From assembly GCA_037013495.1 (NCBI GenBank), contig CM072812.1:75561840-75625839 (forward strand): a DNA stretch of 64,000 nt, given 5' to 3'. The notes beneath the pieces were generated by a model. That model searched no databases. It was not told the origin of the DNA and saw nothing but the letters and a program-made list of their open reading frames with translations. The position numbers and the translations under genes are program-made. Each line of letters starts with the position of its first letter. Within the stretch, counting starts at the first letter, position 1. Below are positions 12,501 to 22,640 of this stretch, in pieces. Source of the DNA: Hippophae tibetana. Taxonomy: Eukaryota > Streptophyta > Magnoliopsida > Rosales > Elaeagnaceae.

Positions 12501-15500
12501 CAATTCAGTTATACTAGGCAACAGAAAAGAAGCCAGCTCAAAAGTATAAAAACTGAGAAAAGACCAAACAGACCTAAACATAGAAATAAAAGACAATAAC
12601 AAGTATTAAAGGACAGAAAATAAACAGCATGAAAAATTATAGAAAACTTATAGAGTATGCTCCAGCATCAAGAGTCCTCTTCTAATCATTTGTTTATGTG
12701 AAGTTTATTGATAAAACTGATGAAGTTTTATGCAGAATGGATCTCGTGATTATGAGAGAGATTCTTCCAAGAGTAGAGAGAAGGAAATGGAAAAATGTCG
12801 TGACAAGGAAAAGGACAGGGATAAAGAGTCCCATCGTGACAGGGACAGGGATAGGGGAAGAAATAGGGAAAGGGACCGAGACCGTGACCGTGACAGGGAT
12901 GGGGGAAGAAGTAAGGACATAGATAGGGAAAGGGATCGAGACCGGAATAGGGACAGAGAAAGAGACCGGGAGCGAGATCGTGATCGACACCACAAAGATC
13001 GTCGCAAAGAGCACAGTGAGAGGAGAGACAGAGATGACGATGGCAATCGGGACCATGAAAGGTAAACTAAACAAAGCTATGACCTTGTTACTTCTAATAC
13101 ATTTGTTGGCAAAGTTTTCTCTCAAGTTAGTTTTATCCATCTTGCTTCTTACATTGGAAGTGTCATACAAAACCTTGTTCTTTTTGGTTATCTAAAATGT
13201 TTTCTGAACTCGAGTTAGTAAATTTTTATTTTAATTTAAGTCTTATAGAGCGATTATTGTGGTCTTACTTTTAATCAAATGTTTAATGTGTCTAAAGACG
13301 AAGAAGGGATTATGATAGAGAAAGGGAGGATAGGCACAAACGAAGGTCTAGTTCACGTTCTAGAGGTATATCTGAGCACAGATCCAGATCAAGGTCACCG
13401 TCACGCTCTCGCTCGAAGAGGTGGGTTCTGCATACATGTGATATTAGCAAGACAATATTTTCTTCTATCTCCTTGTGCACTATAGTATTTAAACATTCTA
13501 TATTACTTCTAGACTAGTATGTTGAATCTGCCTTATGTTCTAACTACTCATGCTTTACAGCAAGAGGATTAGTGGTTTTGATCAGGCACCTCCTGCTTCT
13601 GCAATGTTGGCTGGGGCAACTACTGCTGCTGCAGGTACATTTTATCTTTATAGATTTAGGATTACTATATTCTCTTAACTTCTTTTTCTTTGTTGGTATA
13701 GTGTGGAAAGTTCGTATCAAAATTCATGGTGTTATTTTGGTAAGCTGTATTTTGTTATTTCATTTGCAAATAAAGCTTTATAGAGCAGTGTTCTCTAGAT
13801 GGGCTATAAATTTATCATTTGTTTTCTTGGAGAAATAATTCTGGTACTGAGAGATCTTTTTGGCTTTTTTCTTGTGTTTGGTGTTTCTTTGTTTGTTTTT
13901 TGTGTCTGGTCTTTTGTTATGAGAAGGCAATGTTGGGCTATTGCCCCACTGTGCTGACAATGGGTGTGAGCCAGCTACTGTAGCTTTAATGTACAAGGAA
14001 GAATCAATGCACCGGTTTGATGGATCTTGTTCGTCTTCAACCGGCAGCTATTACCTTTTTTGGTAGTCTTACAATATTTTTTCCAGAACTTGTGTTGTAT
14101 TCCTTTATTCTCGTTTGATGTAAAGGCTAGGATAGGATTAAACTAATATGTTCTCGTTTGGAATTGAAGGAGCAGGAGTCTTATGGAACATAGCTTTTAT
14201 GACTTAGAAGTGTACAATAATTATATTCCTAATATGTGGTCTAATTTTGTTTGTAGGCCAGATTCCTGGAGCTAATCCAACTATTCCTACTGTGTTCCCT
14301 AATATGTTTCCTCTGGCAACTGGCCAGGTAATTCGTCACTCTTCCATTTATCTCTCTATCCCTTTTAAAATTGATGTTAATCTTATTTGCGTGGGAATTT
14401 TGCATTAACTGGACATGTGTTTTTCTTTCCTTTTAGCAACTTGGAGCACTTCCTATGATGCCAGTTCATGCAATGACTCAACAGGTAGGGTTGATCTTGA
14501 TTCACCCCCTCCTTTCAAATTAATTTCTTTGTATCTTTAATCTTTTCTTCTAACATTCACTTTTTACTAAACGATGCATTTGAAACATTGGTTTCAGGCC
14601 ACAAGGCATGCCCGCCGGATATACGTTGGAGGCCTGTCCCTAACAGCAAATGAACAGGTAATGGCTCATATTCTCAGACATTTTGATTGTCCATGTGAAT
14701 CGCATTTTATTGTTGAATGACTTTCGTAGTCTTATAGTCATTTTGATTGTCTCTCATCTGAATGGCAATTGATATACACATTACAAAGTGCATTCAAGGA
14801 CAGTTTTCAAAAGTTAGACTCACTGAATATTAATACTCACTTTTTATGTTTACCTTGCAGTCTGTTGCAACATTTTTCAGTCAAGTCATGGCTGCAATTG
14901 GAGGAAACACTGCCGGTCCAGGTAGTTGTTGTTAGATTACAAGCCATGATGCGAAGCCCATGCCTTCCTGCTTTCTTTTTATTACACTTTACATATGGTT
15001 ATTTGTTTTCTGTAGGGGATGCTGTTGTAAATGTTTACATCAACTATGAGAAAAAGTTTGCTTTTGTGGAGATGAGATCTGTTGAGGAGGCCAGTAATGC
15101 AATGGCTTTGGATGGGATTATTTTTGAGGTATTTTGATCATTTGGTTTGATCTGCATTTGACTAGGTTTTATTATTCCTAACCCCCTCCCCCCTCCTCTT
15201 TTTTTCCCCACGAGAATATTGGATTGTACTGACGTACTTTGGGGGGAAAATATTACAGGGAGCCCCTGTTAAAGTGAGGAGACCAAGTGATTACAATCCG
15301 TCTCTTGCTGCAGCACTTGGTCCAAGCCAACCTAATCCAAATCTCAATCTTGCTGCTGTTGGGCTGACACCAGGTTCTGCTGGTGGACTGGAGGGTCCTG
15401 ATCGCATATTTGTTGGTGGGTTACCCTATTACTTCACAGAAGTACAGATCAGGGAGTTGCTCGAGTCCTTTGGACCCCTTCGGGGTTTTGACCTCGTTAA

Positions 15501-16692
15501 AGATAGAGAAACTGGAAACTCAAAGGGCTATGCCTTTTGTGTTTACCAAGATCTTTCTGTAACAGACATAGCATGTGCAGCTTTAAATGGAATTAAAATG
15601 GGCGATAAGACACTAACTGTTCGGCGTGCTAACCAAGGTACTATTCAGCCCAATCCAGAGCAAGAGAGTGTTTTATTGCAGGCACAGCAGCAGATTGCTT
15701 TGCAGGTATGATGAATTAGGAGATTTTACAATTCATTTGCTTTGCAGGTAGCATGAATTATTGTTTGTAATAGTCTGAGTTTGGGCATATGTAGGGCTTA
15801 ACTGTTTCCTCTTTTGCAGAGGTTTATGTTGCTGCAACAACCCGGTGGAACACCCACTAAGGTTGTATGTCTCACTCAAGTAGTTTCTGCAGATGAGCTA
15901 AAAGATGATGAGGAATATGAGGACATTTTGGAAGATATGAAGCAAGAGGGTGGAAAATTCGGTAATTCCTTGTTTTTCAATGCTCATTTTACTCTCTCAA
16001 AATTCTTTTCAGTTTGCAGGGATTGAGTTCTTTCCTCCCTTCTTTTCCTTGTGCTATATATTTCTGTTTTAGGACTTTTTTCTTGTACCACATTTTTCTA
16101 TAAAGAATCAGGCCTAACATAGAGACAAGCCTCTACAACCTTCTATCTGAATTTGCCTTGTATCTCATTTTTCTTCTAAACAAAATTCACTGATTTTGGA
16201 AATATGGATTGCAGGTACGTTGGTCAATGTTGCCATTCCACGTCCAAGCCCCGATGGTCAACCATTGCCTGGAGTTGGGAAGGTTTGTGTAAATTTCTAT
16301 TTACTGTATAGTTTTAGCATTCTTCATTCTTCAAAATATACTCCCGCCATTACTGGAATTCTGGAAACGGATGGAAAGGAAATTTGTCTGAAGTTGCTAG
16401 TGGACATGAGATATTTCTTGTCATGTTAGTGGCATTAGAAAAGGCTATGAGTGACATACTTATGGATTTCTATTTTTACTGTAACATTGATTTTTTTTTG
16501 AATGTTTGTTGCATCAAACTTGGTGATTGTTGATCGATATAAGTGACTATGCAGGTGTTTTTGGAGTACATGGATGTAGATGGTGCAACAAAAGCCCGTA
16601 CAGCATTGAATGGCAGAAAATTTGGCGGCAATCAAGTTGTGGCTGTGTTTTATCCAGAGGATAAATTTTCTCAGGGTGAATATGAGGGATAG
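6600..16692 (+). CDS. U2AF65: Splicing factor U2AF 65 kDa (large) subunit, 13 exons
   Basis: The product binds the polypyrimidine tract and, with U2AF35, recruits U2 snRNP to 3' splice sites in the nucleus. Exons: 6600-6731, 12736-13061, 13298-13420, 13561-13634, 14257-14327, 14437-14484, 14598-14657, 14861-14921, 15016-15128, 15259-15705, 15820-15961, 16215-16282, 16555-16692. All introns are GT-AG and phases match, giving 600 residues (plant homologues about 570). Residues 45-195 are an RD/RE- and RS-rich arm. RRM1 (about 262-345) has IYVGGL and [11 protein letters not shown]2 (about 384-462) has IFVGGL and SKGYAFCVY. The C-terminal UHM (about 497-600) keeps RKF in GRKFGGN and ends FSQGEYEG. 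Some usually conserved positions differ from what I recall of the family (for example [10 protein letters not shown]), so it may be a diverged paralogue. Intron 1 is 6.0 kb because of an antisense retroelement. Confidence 0.93.
7345..7681 (-). repeat. 3' LTR of the intronic gypsy fossil
   Basis: It pairs with 12344-12670 along its whole length: GCTTGAGGGAAGAACCTCAA near one end, GAGTATGCTCC near the other. The outer edge abuts the AGAGT target duplication. Confidence 0.88.
7691..7705 (+). other. G-quadruplex motif (GGGA repeats) in U2AF65 intron 1
   Basis: Four GGG runs separated by single A bases lie on the sense strand of the U2AF65 transcript, just inside the 3' LTR of the antisense retroelement. 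This is the canonical pattern for a stable parallel quadruplex in DNA or RNA. Any effect on transcription or splicing is inference. Confidence 0.7.
12344..12670 (-). repeat. 5' LTR of the intronic gypsy fossil
   Basis: It is the partner of 7345-7681. The primer-binding site lies just inside it, and AGAGT follows at 12671-12675. This fixes the 5' end of the element on the right. Confidence 0.88.
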
Positions 16693-17330
16693 TTGTACTG
16701 TTTTAAACTGTGATTCCAACGATTTCTTATTAGAAAGCTTCTCAGTTCTTTAGTCATGTTCCTGTGGTACAATAGGATGTTTTTTTCTGGTAATAATCAA
16801 CCGGTATGTATTTGTGGTTTAATGTTATTTGATAGTCAGTTTAGCGAGAATATGATTCACGGTTCTGAAGCATTGTGCTTGCAGCTGGCAATGAGGCTTT
16901 AACTGAAATTTAGTTACATAAAAGTTGGTAGTGAAAGTCCACATGCTACAGGGAGTGACGATGAAAATTTCTTTCGTGGTGTTTATTCAGGAAAAATTGG
17001 AATGAAAATATCAATTTGTTTAAATGTATGGGAATAATGACTAGTAAAAAACAAAAGAAAATAGGGAAATGGGTTGATATGATGTTACTATTTTTATTTT
17101 AAATTGTATTCTTAATTCATAATTTTTTTATTATTTTTATTAAATTTATAATGAAAACATAGGTATATGTTTAATTAGATACATTAGTCATGTTTAACTA
17201 AAAAATATAAATCTTATTTTAAGGATATGTATTTAATTTTATATAATAGAGTTGGATAATTGCTTAATCAAGTATATGAATAAATGTGTAATTGATTATT
17301 CAAATATATATTAACTAGTGCTTGGTGTCA
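16693..17330. other. U2AF65 3' untranslated region and flanking DNA
   Basis: The first 250-350 bases after the stop at 16690-16692 are less AT-rich and are the likely 3' UTR. I cannot place the poly(A) site. Beyond about 17050 the DNA becomes low-complexity AT-rich sequence with no gene. Confidence 0.5.
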
Positions 17331-17700
17331 AGTGTTATCACAAATCGTTTAGTTATGTATTCAATTTGGCTAACGTGAATATGATAATTGGTCAATTAAA
17401 ATCTTATTGATTGTATAATTGTTTACTTTGTTCTGACTAATACCATCAATATTCGTTCAATTTAGCTTGTTGGATATATGTTTAATTTAGTTTTGATAAT
17501 CGTTTAATCAAAATTCGATTAGTTAGAAAATTGTTTCATTTTGTTGGACATGTTAAATTCGTTGTAACAAGTAGGATCATATGTCAATCAATTAGATGGA
17601 TAATTATTTAATTCAATTAAATATGTATTCAATTTATTCTAACGAATGAGATTATCGGTCAATCAAATTCATATAATTAGACAAATATCGAACTCTAAAT
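17330..17700. repeat. Degenerate tandem repeat with TATGTATTCAATTT units
   Basis: Related units recur: TATGTATTCAATTTGGCTAACG followed by GGTCAATTAAAATC near 17345-17400, and TATGTATTCAATTTATTCTAACG followed by GGTCAATCAAATTC near 17620-17675. Weaker versions lie between them. The whole block reads as diverged copies of one sequence. Confidence 0.5.
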
Positions 17701-17911
17701 AGATAAATTAGACAAATATTTAGTTATAAATTAAACCATAATTTATTTGTGAAAATTAAGATTATTTTTGTCATATAAAAAATCAAATAAAATTTAAATG
17801 CAAACTTGATCTTAATTGTATATGATATTTGTGTTTACACGTTAAGAGAGAACCAATAATTATAATCTAATTTGAGATAATTTTATTACATGCTACACAA
17901 TGAACACACAC

Positions 17912-17985
17912 GGGGACAAAAAATACCCTTAAAAAGGCTAAAAACTCTATTTAGGCAAAAAGGGATCAATACATAGATAAGATAT
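17912..17985. repeat. Short dispersed repeat, copy 1
   Basis: GGGGACAAAAA, then AAAACTCTATTTAG, then GGATCAATACA occur in the same order here and at 21607-21680. They are probably ends of one unclassified repeat family. Confidence 0.45.
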
Positions 17986-18094
17986 TTTTATATACAACAA
18001 TTATATTGATAAAAATGCTAAATAAAAAATATTTTTTTATACATTAGTTATATTGATTAAAAAGTATATTAAAAAAACACTTTTTTTAACTGAA

Positions 18095-18191
18095 TTAAAA
18101 AAATAATTAATGTTAATTCTTATAATTTTTTCTATAACTCCTCAGTTAAAAAAATAATTAATGTTAATTCTTATAATTTTTTCTATAACTC
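18095..18191. repeat. Direct repeat, 46 bp with period 51
   Basis: The segment from 18095 to 18140 recurs without a visible mismatch from 18146 to 18191. Identical copies in such decayed DNA point to a recent local duplication. Confidence 0.85.
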
Positions 18192-18282
18192 TTTTATTAT
18201 AAATGAATAAATTAACTTAAATTATTGTATTTTTAATAGTTAAAATAATTACTAATTCACGCAATTATTATGACATAAATAT

Positions 18283-18612
18283 AGGATAAACTTAAAAAAA
18301 ATATCATTAAATTGTTGTGTATGTTATGTTTATACCATCAAATTATTTTTTATTTTATCTATACTACCAAACTTGTAAAAACAATATTTATACCATTTTG
18401 TTAGTCTACATCTAACTATAAGTCATGGTATAAATTGTTATTTCAAATTTAACATTTAATTATTTAGTTGTTCCAAATCTATCATTAGACAAAAACTAAC
18501 ATAATTATATAAATGAAACTTCTTATGAGTTAAGTGGTATAAATGAGACAAAAAATAATTTAATGTACGAACAAAATAAACATAATAATTTAATGATTTT
18601 TTTGGAGATTTA
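18283..18612. mobile_element. MITE with terminal inverted repeats of about 70 bp
   Basis: The left end reads AAATATCATTAAATTGTTGTG and continues to ATCAAATTATTTTTTATTTTATC. The right end, reverse-complemented, reads AAATCATTAAATTATTATG and ends with ATTAAATTATTTTTTGTCTCATT. The element is about 330 bp and has no coding capacity. I could not define a clean target duplication, so the superfamily stays open. Confidence 0.65.
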
Positions 18613-18739
18613 TTATATTTTCTTATAACTATTATAAAAGAGTGAATTTATACTTTCATATCAAAATGAACTTCATAGCCCTTAAATTAATGTCACATTT
18701 TGATTTGTGAGTTCTAATATTAGTATCAATATATTTTCT

Positions 18740-19830
18740 TATATAATTTAATTTAATTATTTATATATTATATATTTTAATATTTTCTAACATTTTAGTA
18801 TTTTTTTAATCAAAACTAATTATTTTTGAAATAATAAATGATAAACATAATAGGTTAGAAATTAAAACTAGAACTCTAAAAGACTCCAGTTATAAAATCA
18901 TTTAATTATATTTACTTAATTTTTTTAATTTTATAATTTTTTTTATAGATTTTATATAATTATTTTGGTCATAATTCTTCCAAATTTTAATATTTTTTAA
19001 TGAAAATTAATTCTTTTGAGATAATAAAAAATAGGAAATATGACTTACTTAGAAATTAAAAACTAAAATTTCAAAAGATTTTAATTAAGATTATTTAATC
19101 ACCCATTTATAATTTATAATTTTTTTAATTAAAATTAATTATTTATGATAATAAAGCTTAACTAGAAATTAAAAAATAATAATACTAAAAGATTTCAGTC
19201 GAATTATTTAATCATCATTTTATAATTCTATTTTTTATAAAATTAAAAAGATTATATATTATATATAATTATTTTAGCCATACTTCTTCAAAACTTTAAT
19301 GTTAAATAAAATTAATTTTTTTTGTAATAATAAATAACAAACATTAATAGCTTATTAGGAATTAAAAAAATATAATTCTAAAAGATTTCCGCGATGATTA
19401 TTTAATCACCCTTTCTTAATTTTATTTTATAAAATTAAAAAAGTTTTAAACTGTATATAATTATTTTGGTGATATTTCTTCAAGACTTCCATATTTTTAA
19501 TTAAAATTAATTTTTCACGGAATAATAAATAATGATTATTAAAAACTAGAATTCCAAAATACTTCAATTTAGATTATTTAATCATAATGTCATAATATTT
19601 TTATATAAAATTAAAATAGAACATATAGTTATTTCAGTAAAAAAAATTAAAATTTAATATTTTTAATTAAGATTAATTATTTACAGAGTAATAAATAAAG
19701 GATATAATCACATTAAAAATGCAAAAAAAAAGTCTTCATTTTGATTATTTAATCACAATTTCTTAATTTTCTTTACAAAATTAAAATAAATAGAGTATTT
19801 TGGTGCATCTTTATTGCTCCCAACCTAACA
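18740..19830. repeat. Satellite-like tandem array, 170-190 bp units
   Basis: About six diverged units follow one another. Each has a box like GATTATTTAATCAC (near 18900, 19090, 19206, 19397, 19575, 19742), then TATAAAATTAAAA, then ATAATTATTTTGG, then TTTTTAATTAAAATTAATT, then GAAATTAAAAACTAGAATTC. Spacing is mostly 170-190 bases, with one shorter interval of about 115. I do not recognise the family. Confidence 0.7.
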
Positions 19831-20889
19831 ACAATAATTATTACATATCTAACTTACTAGACAATATCACCATGACATTTTTGTTTTCACAAATTTATTG
19901 TTAGGTTATTTAATGAGTTTTAATTCAACAATATTTGATATAATATAAATATGTTACTATAAAGAAGAGAATGAAAGTTTATTTGTTTTTATAATAATAT
20001 AGAAAAAGTGTGAAAAGATAACATACTTATGTTTCAATTGACCTTAAAATATAAAACTTTTAATACTATAAAAAGCAAGAAAGTTATCAAATTAATTATG
20101 ATTAAATTTTTACTTGTTTCACAATATATTCATAATAACTCTTGTAATTATTTAATCTATAAAATTTTATACTTTTAAAGATTATGAATAGTTAATTTGG
20201 TTCGTATATTTGTTATATACTTTCTATACCTACTTACGAAGCATTGATCAAGAAATTTTCTTTTTTATTATGTTTGATTTTTTATAATGTTAGTTTTAAA
20301 TATTCAAAAATGTATTAAATATCATTACTAAAAGCAAATTATATATTATGTATTTATAAAATTAATAATTATTTTCATGATTTATTTAAAATATTATAAT
20401 ATATAAGCATTATCATAAATAAAAAATTATGATGATATTTCTAAAATAACAATTTTATTGAGGTCATTATAGGATTGTTATCAAGTTATATGAATTTAGA
20501 TTTGGTAAATGACTCGAAATAATCTTACAAAATTATCATAATCTGATTCAATTTTTTATTTAATAGTTAAAATCAAATTTTAATGTTAAATTTATAAAGA
20601 AAAAATAAGACTTATATAATCTATTAAAAAACTATGAGATTTATGCGTTACATTTATATAAGCTACAAAACTGATCACCACACCTTTCATCCAAGATAAT
20701 ATTATGTTAAAATTATAGCAATCATAATCTTCTTAATAGGTTTAGTCAATTTTTTAAGATGGATAATATATGTTTCTTATGAACTTTAATAAGTTATTAA
20801 AACTTTATTCTATCCCTTAAAAAAAAAAGGAAATAAAGAAAAGACTAATGACTCATGGATTTTACGAGAAAGAAAGAACAGGACATTCA
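19831..20889. other. AT-rich intergenic DNA
   Basis: No gene, RNA or recognisable element is visible. The sequence is low-complexity and AT-rich throughout. Confidence 0.55.
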
Positions 20890-21450
20890 TGAATGTTAGA
20901 ACGGTGGAATTTACAATAATATGGTGACAGCTGTTCGACCATGGAAAATAAATAAAGCTCTTCAATTCTCTCCGATTATAGATAGATAACAAAGAGATCA
21001 CATCTTACCTTGTAACAGAAACCATTTCCTAAACTAAGGGATGGAGAATGAGTGGAAGTGGGAGTGGAATCCAAACTGTGATTCATGTATAATTGATAAT
21101 CCCTTAATTCCCATGACCTAAAATGTCTATTTATACTAATAATCTCTCTGTCTCTACCATCAAAAACCCATTTTGATTACTTTTTATGGTATTTTACAGC
21201 ACAACTTTTGGATGAGCTTCCATTAAATTAATTTTTTATTAAATAAATACAATGATATATATATATATATATAGGGAGATTCCAATTTATAATAATGAGG
21301 ATCGATTAACTTTTAATTAATATTTATTAAGTTTAAAATAAAAAGTTGAAATAAAATATCAGTTGGAATCTAACACAAGTCAACAATATAATGTTACGGG
21401 GATTCTGATATTCTGTAACATATTTTTCTGGTTTATTTTTTGTATAATCA
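20890..21450. repeat. Duplicated non-coding block, copy 1
   Basis: This block is homologous to 25250-26210 in the same orientation. Shared landmarks in order are CCATGGAAAATAAA, TCTCCGATTATAGATAGATA, ACCATTTCCTAAACT, CTGTGATTCATG, CTACCATCAAAA, ACAGCACAACT and GGATGAGCTTC. The core (20924-21110) is less AT-rich than its surroundings. A 63-codon minus-strand frame here is not kept in the other copy. Function is unknown. Confidence 0.75.
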
Positions 21451-22020
21451 ATTAAATTGTAACAATATCTACTAAGATATGTGGTTATATTTTCTTAAAT
21501 TAATTTTAATTTCTATATAATTGGCATTTTAATTTTATATGTTTTATTATATAAAACGTATTTTTATCTTTTTGATGGCGTTGGACTCATTAAGTCACGT
21601 TATTTGGGGACAAAAATGAAATCTAAAGTAAAGAAAAACTCTATTTAGTGCCAGAACGGATCAATACACTATTTGTTTTTAAATTAACTTTAAATTATGC
21701 TATCTTTTTAGAGTTAAAAAATGGGTGAATTGAATGAAAAATATAAATACTATAAAAATATTAAAAATATTGATAAATTATTTATTACGTTTAAAATAAA
21801 TAATTATATGATATTTTAGATTAATCAAATGTAAGACTACTACAACTATTTGTTTTTAAAATACCTAATATTTAATAAAGATAAATAAAGATAATATGAT
21901 TGATGGAGAATATAATACTAAAATAATAAATAACATCTCTACAGCTATTACCTTATTTTTATTTTCTCAAGGATACAAAGATATTTCCTTTCTAGTGTAA
22001 CAATAAAATTAAGAAAAAAA
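21451..22020. other. AT-rich intergenic DNA
   Basis: No gene is visible. It contains the second copy of the short GGGGACAAAAA repeat at 21607-21680; the rest is low-complexity sequence. Confidence 0.5.
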
Positions 22021-22029
22021 TTATCACGG

Positions 22030-22640
22030 AGAACCCTTTGTTAGGTTTTATAGATTGTTTCGTAATTTTATTTAGAAAATATGTTTTTAAATCTATTTTT
22101 TTCTTAAAAAATATTCCACGTAATGATAAAATTAACTTTCTATTAAATTGTATGTTAAATATAACGAATAGTATATGTAATATATATTTTATTATTATTT
22201 TTCGATAGACATTTAATTAAAGTAATTTTTAACTAAAAATTAATTCAATTTTTCAATCAAATTTAAATTAAATTTTCATTTTTTAACGTATGACTTTAGA
22301 TATTAAACAATTAAAAATTTTGTTTAAAATTTATTTAATTTAGAAAGAAAAATTCTTATTAAAAAATTTGAGTAATTTTTTAATTAACATTAATTTTTTA
22401 CTCGTATACTTATGAAAAAATATAAATATATGTACTATTTTGTTGTATTTAACAAAAAATAGATGAAAAGTTTATTTTATTTTTACTTGATATATTTTTT
22501 TACAGACAAATAGATTTAAGTGATATCTTTTTTACAAACAAAGATATTTAAAGACACTTTTCTTAAAAAAATGATTAAAAAATAAATTTTTTCTAAAGAA
22601 AATAATTATTTAGACACTTTACCTTAAAATACAGTCTAGG
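22030..22640. mobile_element. Foldback-type repeat, copy 1
   Basis: Two long arms are inverted copies of each other. GTTAAATATAACGAA near 22153 pairs with TTGTTGTATTTAAC near 22439, and more distant similarity extends outwards. The same sequence in the same order recurs at 42430-43080 (GACAAATAGA and ATTTAGACACTT towards the right end). This makes it a dispersed non-autonomous DNA element. No coding capacity is seen. Confidence 0.65.

Larger units (their letters stand above)
7345..12670 (-). mobile_element. Ty3/gypsy (chromovirus-like) fossil in intron 1 of U2AF65
   Basis: A 5.3-kb LTR retrotransposon lies antisense to the host gene. LTRs are at 7345-7681 and 12344-12670, flanked by a perfect 5-bp target duplication AGAGT (7340-7344, 12671-12675). 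A primer-binding site like TGGTATCAGAGC lies beside the right LTR (about 12326-12340). Minus-strand order is gag (about 12390-11000), protease with DSGGSEN (about 10920-10480), reverse transcriptase (about 10000-9550), RNase H (about 9550-9000), and integrase with an HHCC-type finger (about 8930-7950) plus a GDLVMAH tail. That order marks Ty3/gypsy; the protease motif suggests a chromovirus, with less certainty. The two LTRs are about 90% identical by eye, so an age of several million years is inferred. The element is broken in roughly ten or more places. Confidence 0.9.

Noticed and set aside
12694-13170. Long minus-strand frames of 98 and 158 codons opposite U2AF65 exon 2
   Set aside because: They are the low-complexity shadow of the RD/RE-repeat codons of the real exon: the antisense of AGG/GAC/GAG runs gives Ser/Leu/Val/Pro repeats.
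13572-13838. 88-codon frame overlapping U2AF65 exon 4
   Set aside because: Out of frame with the exon and rich in Leu/Phe from T-rich intron sequence.
16435-16719. 94-codon minus-strand frame over U2AF65 exon 13
   Set aside because: Antisense shadow of the last exon.
20810-21001. 63-codon minus-strand frame in the duplicated block
   Set aside because: The frame is not kept in the homologous copy at 25250-26210, so selection for the protein is unlikely.
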